A stretch of 64,000 nucleotides of DNA, taken from contig NZ_NISI01000011.1 of assembly GCF_002205845.1 (NCBI RefSeq), forward strand, positions 1 to 64,000. The letters are read 5' to 3'. Numbering within the stretch: position 1 is the stretch's first letter; each line of letters starts with the position of its first letter. A program made the translations under genes and the position numbers. The notes below the pieces were generated by a model. That model did no database searches and was not told the origin of the DNA. It saw only the letters and a program-made list of their open reading frames with translations. This DNA is from Roseateles puraquae. GTDB taxonomy: Bacteria > Pseudomonadota > Gammaproteobacteria > Burkholderiales > Burkholderiaceae_C. Positions 1 through 8,435 of this stretch are shown piece by piece.

Positions 1-94
1 CGAGTTCGAGGCCAACTACCATCGACAACGCGCTGGTCAGGCCGCGACCGTCTGACTTAAACCAACGGGCCTCCGCGATACCCGGGGCGATTCA
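1..94 (+). mobile_element. Right end of an IS3-family-like insertion sequence (transposase C-terminus plus terminal repeat)
   Basis: Positions 2-55 read as the last 17 codons of a transposase-like ORF (ending ANYHRQRAGQAATV, stop TGA at 53-55). The next 39 bp (about 56-94) end in ...CCCGGGGCGATTCA. Read from the outside in, this is TGAATCGCCCCGGG..CGCGGAGGC, which has the TGA...CCCGGG form I know from IS3-family terminal repeats. Good HsdM coding sequence begins immediately after position 94, in a different frame. The rest of the element lies outside the window, so the family call rests on the terminal repeat and a short C-terminus. A 3-4 bp target duplication starting GTC (95-97) is expected but cannot be checked here. 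Confidence 0.62.
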
Positions 95-96
95 GT

Positions 97-1206
97 CGTG
101 ATGTTTTCGGCGAAGTCTACGAATACTTCCTCGGGCAGTTCGCACTGAATGAAGGCGCCAAGGCCGGCGAGTTCTACACCCCCAAGAGCGTCGTCAATCT
201 TCTGGTCGAAATCCTGGCGCCGTTCAAGGGAACGATCTACGACCCGGCCTGCGGCTCGGGCGGCATGTTCGTGCAGTCGGCACGCTTCAAGGACGCACAC
301 CAGAAGACGCTGGGCAAGAAGGGCGACCTGGCTGTTCACGGGCAGGAGTTGATGGCGCAAACCCGGCGCCTTTGCCTGATGAACCTGGCTGTGCATGGCC
401 TCGACGGCGACATCGGCCAGACCTACGGGTCGACGTTCACCAACGATCAGCACAAGACCCTGCGCGCCGACTACATCTTGGCCAACCCGCCTTTCAACAT
501 CAAGGACTGGGACGGCGACAAGCTGAAAGAAGACCCGCGCTGGGTCTACGGCATACCTCCAGAGGGCAATGCCAACTTCGCGTGGCTGCAGCACATGCTG
601 GCACGACTGTCGAGCCGTGGCCGCGCCGGCATCGTGCTGGCCAACGGCTCAATGTCGTCGCAGCAATCGGGCGAGGGCGACATCCGCAAGACCATGGTTG
701 AGGCCGATGTGGTGGAGTGCATGGTGGCGCTGCCACCGCAGTTGTTCTCCAACACTCAGATTCCGGCGTGTCTGTGGTTCCTGGCCGCGAACAAGCGCGC
801 TGGTGCCAGTGGGTCAGTCGACCGTCGCAACCAGATGCTGTTCATTGACGCACGCAAGACGGTCTCCGGCCGCATCTCGCGCACGCAGGTGGAGTTCACA
901 GACGAAGACCTGCAGAGCATCGCCTTGACATACCACCGGTGGAGGGGATCGGAGTTCTCTGATGGAAATGCGTACGAGGACGTGCCGGGCTTCTGCAGGT
1001 CGGTCACGCTCGATGAGGTCGGTCAGCATGCCCATGTGCTCACGCCGGGCCGCTATGTGGGCGCCGAGACCGTTGATGACGACGACACGGCGTTCGGCGA
1101 GAAGATGGATCGACTCACCGCCTTGCTTTCAGAGCAAATGGCCAAGGGGGCAGAGCTGGATGTTCTGATCCGAGAGAAGTTGGGAGCGCTCGGCTATGCG
1201 GTCTGA
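97..1206 (+). pseudogene. hsdM: hsdM 3' fragment: type I restriction-modification N6-adenine methyltransferase, cut by an IS
   Basis: The fragment holds the catalytic and C-terminal parts of a type I modification subunit, which with HsdS methylates adenine using SAM. Visible landmarks are the [10 protein letters not shown] segment near 160-190, the SAM-binding [10 protein letters not shown] motif at about 241-270, and the catalytic NPPF motif at about 484-495. The reading frame is open only from position 61 because a TAA lies at 58-60. The first in-frame ATG (265) falls inside the SAM motif, so no functional start remains. The N-terminal HsdM_N domain, about 150 or more residues, is absent in the window. 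The IS end at 94 explains the break. The 3' end overlaps hsdS by 11 bp, the normal coupling of these operons. Without HsdM the system should neither methylate nor cut, unless a copy exists elsewhere or the upstream half is expressed separately. Confidence 0.75.
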
Positions 1207-2485
1207 CGATGTCTCCTACACACTCGAAGATTGCCTCGACGCGTTGATTGACTATCGTGGCAAGACCCCTCGAAAGACAGAGGCAGGTATTCCGTTGATC
1301 ACCGCCAAGGTGGTCAAGGGCGGTCGCATCGAAACTCCCAACGAGTTCATCGATCCCAAGGATTTCGGTGCCTGGATGACTCGTGGCCTACCTCAAGTTG
1401 GCGATGTCGTAATGACTACCGAAGCTCCTCTCGGCGAGGTCGGCCAGATTCGAACTCTTCCTGTTGCGCTTGCTCAGCGAATCGTCACGTTGAGAGGTAA
1501 GGCAGGGGTCTTACACAACGACTACTTGCTGTACGCCCTTCAGTCGGCGCCAGTACAAGCGCAGTTGCTCGGTCGTTCCAGCGGCACAACCGTTTTGGGC
1601 ATCAAGCAGAGTGAACTACGGCGCGTTTCGCTGGCGCTTCCACGATTCGAAGAGCAAGCGGCCGTGGCGGCGGTATTGAAGTGCTTGGACGACCGCATCG
1701 ACCTGTTTCGGCAAACCAACGCGACCCTCGAATCCTTCGTCCGATCTCTGTTCAAGAGTTGGTTCATCGATTTCGACCCGGTGCGAGCAAAGGCCGAAGG
1801 CCGCGAGCCCGAAGGCATGGACGCAAGCACGGCGGCGCATTTCCCCGACCAGTTCGAAAGCTCGGCGCTTGGGGTGATTCCCAAGGGCTGGAGAGCCGGC
1901 AAGATGGGGGGGCTGTGTCATAACCCGCGCGCGCAGGCCAGGCCCGGTGACCTGCCTGTGGATACGCCCTACATGGGACTAGAACACATCCCGAGAAAGA
2001 GCATCGCACTCGACAGTGCCGGCACAGCCGAAGGGCTAGAGAGTGGCAAGTTCTGGTTCCAACCAGATGATGTCTTGTTCGGAAAACTCCGGCCGTACTT
2101 CCACAAAGTTGGACTGGCGCCCTGCCGTGGAGTCTGTTCAACGGATATCCTGGTAATTCGGCCAATCGAGGCGAGATGGCTCGGGTTTGTGGCTATGCAC
2201 GCATCAAGTGACGAACTCATCGCCTACGCGACGCAGCTCTCCAATGGTGCAAAGATGCCGCGCACAAGCTGGCACGATATTGCTGCGTTCAATCTGGTCG
2301 TTCCGACTGAGGCGATTGCACAGAGTTTCGACGACGTGGCTCGCCCCTTGTTCCGGAAGATTCATGCAAACATTGCGGCCACAAAGCTGCTTGCAGAGGT
2401 CCGCGATGCGCTCCTCCCGCGCCTAGTCAACGGCAAGCTTCGCCTGCCAGAATGCCAAGAAGAAATTCGGGAGGCGGTCGCATGA
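1196..2485 (+). CDS. hsdS: Type I restriction-modification specificity subunit HsdS
   Basis: This is the DNA-recognition subunit that directs the HsdM/HsdR complex to a bipartite target. The 429-residue length is typical. Two target-recognition halves are visible: residues 1-200, with the phrase [17 protein letters not shown], and residues 215-420, with [19 protein letters not shown]. Each is followed by a helical conserved region; [23 protein letters not shown] is the characteristic linker of HsdS proteins, and [16 protein letters not shown] the C-terminal one. The ATG at 1196 overlaps the end of hsdM; an ATG at 1209 is an alternative start. The last codons overlap hsdR by 4 bp (ATGA), so translation is coupled. 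The coding sequence appears intact although its partner hsdM is broken. Confidence 0.93.
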   Translation: MRSDDVSYTLEDCLDALIDYRGKTPRKTEAGIPLITAKVVKGGRIETPNEFIDPKDFGAWMTRGLPQVGDVVMTTEAPLGEVGQIRTLPVALAQRIVTLRGKAGVLHNDYLLYALQSAPVQAQLLGRSSGTTVLGIKQSELRRVSLALPRFEEQAAVAAVLKCLDDRIDLFRQTNATLESFVRSLFKSWFIDFDPVRAKAEGREPEGMDASTAAHFPDQFESSALGVIPKGWRAGKMGGLCHNPRAQARPGDLPVDTPYMGLEHIPRKSIALDSAGTAEGLESGKFWFQPDDVLFGKLRPYFHKVGLAPCRGVCSTDILVIRPIEARWLGFVAMHASSDELIAYATQLSNGAKMPRTSWHDIAAFNLVVPTEAIAQSFDDVARPLFRKIHANIAATKLLAEVRDALLPRLVNGKLRLPECQEEIREAVA

Positions 2486-5400
2486 CGGGGATCAGCGAGG
2501 GGCACGTAGAGCAAGCCATGCTGGACTGGCTTGCCGGCCTCGGCTACACGGCAGTTCACGGCGATGACCTGTCGCCCGGCGGCCAGCACGAAGCCCGGCG
2601 CAGGTACTCCGATGTCGTGCTGACACCGCGCCTCCGCGTCGCCGTCGTCTCGCTAAACCCCAACCTCTCCGAGAAGGAAGTCGACCAGGCCGTGGCGCTC
2701 GTCGCCGGCTACGGCTCGCAGTCGGTGGTCGATGGCAACAAGGAGGTGTACGACTGGCTGCGCAACGGCGTACCTATTGATCGGGTCGAGCCGGACGGCC
2801 GCCGCACCATCGTGCGTGCCCGCGTCCTCGACTTCGACGGCGACAACGATCTGCTCGCGGTGCAGCAACTCACCGTGCACGGCCAGAAGATTCGCCGCCC
2901 TGACATCGTCCTGTTCATCAACGGCCTGCCCCTGGTGGTGGTCGAGCTGAAGAACCCGGCCGACATCAACGCCGACATCGAGGCCGCGTACAACCAGATT
3001 CAGACCTACAAGGCTGACATTCCGCAGCTGTTCTTCTTCAACCTGTTGAACGTCATCTCGGACGGCACGGTTGCCCGGTACGGCTCGCTCACCGCAGACC
3101 TCGGCCGGCACTCGCGATGGCGGCTGCTGGGCGGCAAGAAGGCCGCCAAGGGCATGCTGGAGTTGGAGGTGCTGATTCGCGGCCTGCTGGAGCCGGCGAC
3201 GCTGCTGGCGTTCTTCCGAGGTTTCGTGGCCTTCGGCGGCTCCGATGGCGGCGCCACCTTCAAGATCGTGGCTCAGTGGCACCAGTACCACGGCGTGCTT
3301 CGCGCCGTCGACCGTGCCGTCGATGCGCTGCTGCACAAGAAGGACGGCAAGGGCGGCGTCATCTGGTTCACCCAGGGCTCGGGCAAGTCGCTTCTCGCCC
3401 TGTTCTACGTGATGGCCCTGCGCGACAGGCCGGAGTTCGAGAACCCGACCGTCGTGCTCGTGACCGACCGGAAGGACCTCGACGGCCAGCTGTTTGAGAC
3501 CTTCGCCGATTGCAGCTGGTCCCTGCGTGCCACGCCCGATCAGGCCGATGGCCGCGACGACCTGCGCAAGAAGCTCTCGGCGGTGGAGGCCGGCGGCGTC
3601 TTCTTCACCACGATCAACAAGTTCGCTCCAGAGGCAGGCAAGACAAGCGTCCAGGTGCTGTGCGATCGCTCGAACGTCGTCGTGATCGCCGACGAAGCGC
3701 ACCGGACGCAGTACGGCTTCAAAGCCGAGATCAGCGCCGAGACGGGCAAGAGGCGCTACGGCATGGCCAAGTACATGCGCGACGCGCTGCCGAACGCCAT
3801 CTACCTCGGCATGACCGGCACGCCGGTGAGCCTCGACGACCGTGACACCGAGGCGGTGTTCGGCACCTACGTCGACGTATACGACATGGTGGCCGCGCAG
3901 GAAGACGAGGCCATCGTCCCGGTCAGCTACGAGTCGCGCGTGATCGAGCTTCGCTTCAACGAAGCCGAGAAGCAGTCGCTGATGGACGAGTTCCTCGAAG
4001 CCACCGAGGACGAGGACGAAGGCACCCAGAACACGACCGTCTCGCGCCTGACCCGTCTTGAGGCCATCGCGATGGCCGACGGCCGTCTGGAAACCCTGGC
4101 CGCCGATCTGGTGGCGCATTGGGAGGCGCGCAAGGAGACCATGGCGGGTAAGGCCATGATCGTGGCCATCTCGCGGGAGGCCGCTGTCCGGCTGTTCGAC
4201 GAGATCGTCAAGCTCCGCCCGGCATGGCGCGGCGACGATGTCAACAACGGCCGCATCAAGATCGTGATGACGAGCAACTCGTCGGACCCTGCGCACTTCC
4301 AGCCGCACCGCACCGACCCCCGACAGCTCAAGCAGATCGAGAAGCGGTTCAAGGACGCCGATGATCCGCTCGACCTCGTCATTGTTCGCGACATGTGGTT
4401 GACCGGCTTCGACGCGCCTCCGGTCAACACGCTGTACGTCGACAAGCCGATGCAGGGGCACGGCCTCATGCAGGCCATCGCGCGGACCAACCGCATCTGG
4501 CGCGACAAGCCCGGCGGCCTGATCGTCGACTACATCGGCATCGGCGAGGAACTGAAGAAGGCCATCCGCCAGTACACGCGAGACGCCCATAGCGACCGCG
4601 ACCCGGTCGACACCTCCGGCGAGGCCCTCAAAGTCCTGCTCGACACGCTCGACGTGATCCGCAAGGAGTTCTTCCACGGCTTCGAGTACGGCGGCTTCCA
4701 GGAGCCGAAGCGCGCCCTGTCGCTGCTAGGCCCGGCGATGGAGCACATCCTGGAAGTGGACCCCGAGCCCGATGAGAAGGGTCGCAACCGTGGCGTTCGC
4801 GCCTTCCTGGACCAGGTGGCCAAGCTGAACAAGGCGCAGGCCCTGGCGGGCACGCTGGACGCGGCCATGGCGCTACGCGACGAGATCGCCTTCTTCCAGG
4901 CCGTGCGCGTGTCGCTGATCAAGCTGACGCGGTCCGGCGAGACGCGCTCGCGGGTGGAGAAGGAAGCCGCGCTGCGGCAGCTCGTCGCCAAGGGCGTGCT
5001 CGTCGAAGGCGTCAACGACATCTTCGGCACGCTCGGCGTCGGCAAGCCGGACATCTCGGTGCTGGACGAGCAGTTCCTCGCGCAGATTCAGTCGATGCCG
5101 ACCAAGAACCTGGCGGCCGAGTTGCTGGAGCGCTTGATCGCCGACCAGGTGAAGTCGCGCAGCCAGAAGAATGCGATCCAGGGCAAGGAGTTCACCCAAA
5201 AGCTCGAAGAGGCTATCGCCAAGTACCAGAACCGCGCGCTGACCACCGTCGAGGTGATCGAAGAACTGATCAGGCTCGCCCGTGAGATCAACTCGTCCCG
5301 GCCGCCCGACGACATGTCGGAGGAGGAGTTCGCCTTCTACCAGGCGTTGACGGAGAACGAGTCGGCAGTGCGTGAACTCGGGCACCCAGTGCTCCGAGCC

Positions 5401-5607
5401 CTGGCGCAGGAACTGACAGACAAGCTCCGGAAGTCCGCCACCATCAACTGGCAGAACCGCAAGTCGGCACGCGCCCGCATGATCGCCATGGTCAAGGTGC
5501 TGCTCGCCAAGCACAAGTACCCGCCGGACAAGCAGGCCGAGGCCACCGACAAGGTGATCGCTCAGGCCGAGTTGCTGGCCGACACCTGGGCTTTCGAGCA
5601 CCCCTGA
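2482..5607 (+). CDS. hsdR: Type I restriction enzyme HsdR, endonuclease/translocase
   Basis: This is the 1041-residue restriction subunit, of usual length. From N to C it has a PD-(D/E)xK nuclease (D141, then E155-L-K157 in VVVELKN), a superfamily 2 translocase with Walker A TQGSGKS (about 297-303), the DEAH box at 404-407, the MTGTPV motif, and motif VI QAIARTNR, followed by a helical C-terminal domain that docks on HsdM. I chose the ATG at 2482 because it forms an ATGA overlap with the hsdS stop; an in-frame ATG at 2452 would add ten residues inside hsdS. All motifs look intact. With hsdM broken, HsdR has no visible partner here. Such orphan restriction subunits are usually harmless because the complex cannot assemble. 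Confidence 0.95.
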   Translation: MTGISEGHVEQAMLDWLAGLGYTAVHGDDLSPGGQHEARRRYSDVVLTPRLRVAVVSLNPNLSEKEVDQAVALVAGYGSQSVVDGNKEVYDWLRNGVPIDRVEPDGRRTIVRARVLDFDGDNDLLAVQQLTVHGQKIRRPDIVLFINGLPLVVVELKNPADINADIEAAYNQIQTYKADIPQLFFFNLLNVISDGTVARYGSLTADLGRHSRWRLLGGKKAAKGMLELEVLIRGLLEPATLLAFFRGFVAFGGSDGGATFKIVAQWHQYHGVLRAVDRAVDALLHKKDGKGGVIWFTQGSGKSLLALFYVMALRDRPEFENPTVVLVTDRKDLDGQLFETFADCSWSLRATPDQADGRDDLRKKLSAVEAGGVFFTTINKFAPEAGKTSVQVLCDRSNVVVIADEAHRTQYGFKAEISAETGKRRYGMAKYMRDALPNAIYLGMTGTPVSLDDRDTEAVFGTYVDVYDMVAAQEDEAIVPVSYESRVIELRFNEAEKQSLMDEFLEATEDEDEGTQNTTVSRLTRLEAIAMADGRLETLAADLVAHWEARKETMAGKAMIVAISREAAVRLFDEIVKLRPAWRGDDVNNGRIKIVMTSNSSDPAHFQPHRTDPRQLKQIEKRFKDADDPLDLVIVRDMWLTGFDAPPVNTLYVDKPMQGHGLMQAIARTNRIWRDKPGGLIVDYIGIGEELKKAIRQYTRDAHSDRDPVDTSGEALKVLLDTLDVIRKEFFHGFEYGGFQEPKRALSLLGPAMEHILEVDPEPDEKGRNRGVRAFLDQVAKLNKAQALAGTLDAAMALRDEIAFFQAVRVSLIKLTRSGETRSRVEKEAALRQLVAKGVLVEGVNDIFGTLGVGKPDISVLDEQFLAQIQSMPTKNLAAELLERLIADQVKSRSQKNAIQGKEFTQKLEEAIAKYQNRALTTVEVIEELIRLAREINSSRPPDDMSEEEFAFYQALTENESAVRELGHPVLRALAQELTDKLRKSATINWQNRKSARARMIAMVKVLLAKHKYPPDKQAEATDKVIAQAELLADTWAFEHP

Positions 5608-5613
5608 TCCGTC

Positions 5614-6414
5614 GTGCCGATCCTCTGCTACGAAATCAGCGGCGACTCTTCGCCGAACGAGCGCAGCACCACGGGCGCCGAAGACGGCCACATCGCTGCC
5701 GTGCTCAAGGGCGACCACCAGGAAGCGAGTGCGCAGCTGTACTCCGAGCTGGCGGCCAACCGGCTGGCCATGTTCCTGGGCATCCCGGTGCTGGTCGGCG
5801 TGCCGGCCAGGCGGTCCATCGAGACCACCGCCATGCGCTTCGCAGCGCTGCGAGTAGCTGAGGCCGGCCTGGACATCTACGACTTCACTGACGAGGACCG
5901 TGGTGACGGTGACGATGAAGACGACGAACAGGACGCCATCGAGGTACCTGCTGGCGTCTACCGCAACACCGGCCACGTGCGCGCGATGGCTGCGCTGTGC
6001 GCGAAGTACCCGCTGGAGGCCGCCGCCATCGCCGTCTTCGATCTGTGGATCGGCAACGAAGACCGAGCGCTGAACTTCAAGGGCCAGATTCGTGGCGCCG
6101 ATCGCGGCGTCATCTTTGCGCTGGACCAGGGCTCGTCGCTGCTGTCGTGCCGCTCGACGGTCGATTCTTCGATCGACCTGCTGTCCCGGCAGGACTACCC
6201 GTCGTTTCACCCCTTCCAGAAGCTCGTAAACGCCCGCTACTGCGGCGCAATGGTCGAGCGGGTGGTGAGCATGCCCGACTGGGCGATCGAGGCCGCCACG
6301 GTCTATCAGGACACGGTCGGCAACGTGATCCTGCCGGACCAGTACCAGTGCTACGAGGCGCTACGCGAGCGCAAGACGATCCTGGGTGGCCTGATCGACC
6401 GGGTGCTGTTCTGA
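5614..6414 (+). CDS. HipA-like (HipA_2-type) protein kinase-fold protein, co-transcribed with hsdR
   Basis: The 266-residue protein starts at a GTG 6 bp after the hsdR stop, so it belongs to the same operon. Residues 145-154 (WIGNEDRALN) match the catalytic-loop pattern N-x-D-R-x3-N of HipA-like kinases, and 166-173 (VIFALDQG) matches the metal-binding D-x-G that follows. The N-terminal half (AQLYSELAANRLAMFLGIPV) resembles the early helices of the same fold. An acidic low-complexity stretch lies at about 93-106. The family includes Ser/Thr kinases of toxin-antitoxin systems and small stand-alone HipA-like kinases. The full N-lobe of HipA is not evident, so kinase activity is inferred. No antitoxin-like gene accompanies it. 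Position at the end of an RM operon suggests a defence or RM-monitoring role, which is inference. Confidence 0.6.
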   Translation: MPILCYEISGDSSPNERSTTGAEDGHIAAVLKGDHQEASAQLYSELAANRLAMFLGIPVLVGVPARRSIETTAMRFAALRVAEAGLDIYDFTDEDRGDGDDEDDEQDAIEVPAGVYRNTGHVRAMAALCAKYPLEAAAIAVFDLWIGNEDRALNFKGQIRGADRGVIFALDQGSSLLSCRSTVDSSIDLLSRQDYPSFHPFQKLVNARYCGAMVERVVSMPDWAIEAATVYQDTVGNVILPDQYQCYEALRERKTILGGLIDRVLF

Positions 6415-6678
6415 CCAGATGCGGGCGAGCGTCAGCTTGTGCTGGGCGCCGACGCCCTTGACCTGCCGCTCGATCTGCAGCGCCTCGCCCTTCGACGCAA
6501 AGGGCTTGGCTGCCAAGAGCCGCACCGGCGGGTCCATCTTGGTGAACAGCGCGCCGCGCCCGGTCTTGTGGGCCTTCATCCGGTGGTCCAGACCCGGCGT
6601 CACGCCCGTGTAGATGCGTCCGGACCTGCACAGCAGCAGGTACACGAACCAGGGCTGCTCAGTCGACGCCGTCGTCAC
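6361..6678 (-). CDS. Small GIY-YIG nuclease-superfamily protein (UPF0213-like)
   Basis: The 105-residue protein from a GTG start at 6678 has FVYLLLCRSGRIYTGVT as its N-terminal strand pair, the GIY-YIG signature in its VYLL..G.IYTG form. It continues with a basic helix (LDHRMKAHKTGRGA), a conserved Glu (ASKGEALQIERQVKG) and a Lys-rich tail, as in stand-alone YhbQ-like proteins. An AAGGTG ribosome site sits 8 nt before the GTG. The start overlaps the end of the recombinase-like gene by 20 bp, placing it last in the integrase operon. Its 3' end overlaps the convergent HipA-like gene by 54 bp, an unusually deep overlap that marks the meeting point of the two operons. Such small proteins are predicted to act on branched DNA; the activity here is inferred. 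Confidence 0.72.
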   Translation of the reverse strand: MTTASTEQPWFVYLLLCRSGRIYTGVTPGLDHRMKAHKTGRGALFTKMDPPVRLLAAKPFASKGEALQIERQVKGVGAQHKLTLARIWSEQHPVDQATQDRLALA

Positions 6679-7948
6679 CGCGCAGCACCTTGTTGCGTGC
6701 GGCCACCAGCTCGGGAGCGACCTTCCTATGCAGGTCCGATGAGAGGTGGCGCTCAATGGACGTGATGGTGGCGATGGACACGCCCATCGTCTGGTTCAGC
6801 GTCACGCGGTCGAGGTTGCCGCGCAGCATGGCGGTGTAGACGGCCGACGCCCGGAGACGGCGCGCATCGCCACCGAGCACGTCGCTGCGGAAGTCATCGA
6901 GCTTGGGCAGCTTGTTGTCGAACAGCCGGATGAACTCGAATTCGTTGGCGTTCGCGCCGCTCCAGCCTGGCGCCACCTCGTCGGCGACCTTCGCCAGAAT
7001 CTTCGCGATGGACTTGGGCACAACCACCCACACCTTCGCCGGTCGGATGACGAGTCTTCCGGTCTCATCCAATCTCAACAGGTCGGCGGTCAAGCCATGC
7101 GCGGCGGCGGCGGTCATGCCGAGCTTGCCGACCAGCCAGGCGGCGGCGTACTCGACATCGGACCGCGACTCCTTGATGCCGGCCAGCGCCGCATCAAGCT
7201 CAGCCGGCGACAGGACCTCCTGCAGCGGTGAGGGCTTGGACGCCGTCCGCCCTCGAACGTAGCGCCCGCGTCGTTCGCTGAACGGTTTGTCCTCGGAAAT
7301 GGCACGCAGCAAGCGTGTGAGCGCCGTGGGGCGTACCAGCGGGTTCGCGGCCAGGAAGCTGACGATGTCGCGCTTGCGCATCCCGTCCCAGCTCGTGATG
7401 CCCTCGGCCTGAAGGAAGCGCGCCAGGCGCACCGGCATCTTCAGGAGTTCCGACAGGTAGCGCGGCGATCGGCTATGCCCGCGCTTGAGCAGCAGTTCGT
7501 GCCGCCGCTTCAGCCGGTCTCGGTATCGGATCAACTCGGCCTTTAGGCCCTCGGGCAGGTCGTCAGGAATGAAGGGCTCGCGGTCAGGCGGCTTGACCTT
7601 CTCGGTCTGCACGTCAACCAGCAGCGGCGAGAGCTTCACTTTCAGCTCAGGGCAGGCCCTGCGCATCAACTCGAAACGCTGCTCTGGTGTCAGCGAAAGG
7701 AGCGCGTTCCTGAGGTGCAGGTCCGACTTGTCGATGGCATCGCCGATCTTGCGGAACGCAATGGCTCGGTCCTCGAAGTGCTGGGTCGGCGTGTACGTCA
7801 GTGCCCCTGCGCACATGGCCTTGAGGCCTGAAGACCCTTCCAGCCAGCAGCCATCAGGCCGAACTGCCGACTTCACTATGCAGACGTGCGCCTCCTTGTC
7901 GGAACGATTGGTCCCGATCTCTCCTTCGCATAGACGGCATCTCCTCAT
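6659..7948 (-). CDS. Zinc-finger, tyrosine-recombinase-like protein (second member of integrase operon)
   Basis: The 429-residue protein begins with a C4-x2-C7...H21-x-C23 pattern, a likely zinc knuckle. The middle (about 120-240) is a basic helical region. The C-terminal 180 residues resemble the catalytic fold of tyrosine recombinases: PAELDAALAG..., LLRLDETGRLVIRP, then DARRLRASAVYTAMLRGN in the place of the H-x-x-R helix and LNQTMGVSIATITSIERHL in the place of the last helix. The canonical Arg, HxxR and nucleophile Tyr are not convincingly present. I read it as an accessory, perhaps catalytically inactive, recombinase-fold partner. The gene starts 13 bp after the XRE gene and overlaps the GIY-YIG gene, so it is the third of four co-oriented genes. 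I do not know a named family for it. Confidence 0.55.
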   Translation of the reverse strand: MRRCRLCEGEIGTNRSDKEAHVCIVKSAVRPDGCWLEGSSGLKAMCAGALTYTPTQHFEDRAIAFRKIGDAIDKSDLHLRNALLSLTPEQRFELMRRACPELKVKLSPLLVDVQTEKVKPPDREPFIPDDLPEGLKAELIRYRDRLKRRHELLLKRGHSRSPRYLSELLKMPVRLARFLQAEGITSWDGMRKRDIVSFLAANPLVRPTALTRLLRAISEDKPFSERRGRYVRGRTASKPSPLQEVLSPAELDAALAGIKESRSDVEYAAAWLVGKLGMTAAAAHGLTADLLRLDETGRLVIRPAKVWVVVPKSIAKILAKVADEVAPGWSGANANEFEFIRLFDNKLPKLDDFRSDVLGGDARRLRASAVYTAMLRGNLDRVTLNQTMGVSIATITSIERHLSSDLHRKVAPELVAARNKVLRGDDGVD

Positions 7949-7961
7949 CGCAAGATCGACC

Positions 7962-8435
7962 TCATTGCTTCTTCAGGGCCGCAGCGTTCATGTGGGTCAC
8001 CTTCGGCCCGGCGATGTCGTCCAGGTCATTGGCTGCAGCAGCTGGCTTCTTGCCTTTCGCGGGGGCAGCCCTCGGCGCAGGCGCAGACCCCGTCGCCGGC
8101 ACATCCGTCGAATCTGGTGCTCCCGGCTTCTTCAGCCGAATCGATCCATACCGGAAGGGCTGAAGCCGCGAGCGGAGTTCATCGATGTACTCGTCCGTGG
8201 CATCCGACACCTCGGTCTCGAACAGGTCGCCAGGCAGGCACTGCAGTTCGTTGCAGATGGCCTCGATCATCGAGAGCGAGAGCGTCACGTCCTCGTCCTT
8301 AAACTTGCGGCTCAGCGGCGTCCGGGTGATCTTGTATTTCTGGTTGTCCGTCAGTCGCTGCGCCATCTCTTCGACGCTCCGAACACCGGAGTCGCGCATC
8401 AACACGTCGAGCCGATTCTTGAGCTTGATCTTCAT
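7962..8435 (-). CDS. XRE/Cro-type helix-turn-helix regulator of the integrase operon
   Basis: The 157-residue protein has an N-terminal HTH of the short HTH_26/Cro style (LDVLMRDSGVRSVEEMAQRL ... PLSRKFKDEDVTLSLSMIEAICNELQCLPGDLFE, residues 9-75). The phrase LPGDLFE is the usual end of this domain. The C-terminal half is Ala/Pro/Lys-rich and probably disordered. Its ATG overlaps the integrase stop (ATGA), so the two are translationally coupled. It is the only obvious DNA-binding regulator of the cassette and the natural candidate to bind the paired dyads upstream of the integrase. That link is inferred from position. Confidence 0.75.
   Translation of the reverse strand: MKIKLKNRLDVLMRDSGVRSVEEMAQRLTDNQKYKITRTPLSRKFKDEDVTLSLSMIEAICNELQCLPGDLFETEVSDATDEYIDELRSRLQPFRYGSIRLKKPGAPDSTDVPATGSAPAPRAAPAKGKKPAAAANDLDDIAGPKVTHMNAAALKKQ

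Noticed and set aside
2653-4677. Long 674-codon antisense frame inside hsdR
   Set aside because: It mirrors the codon bias of hsdR (GC-rich third positions), has no ribosome site and no recognisable domain.
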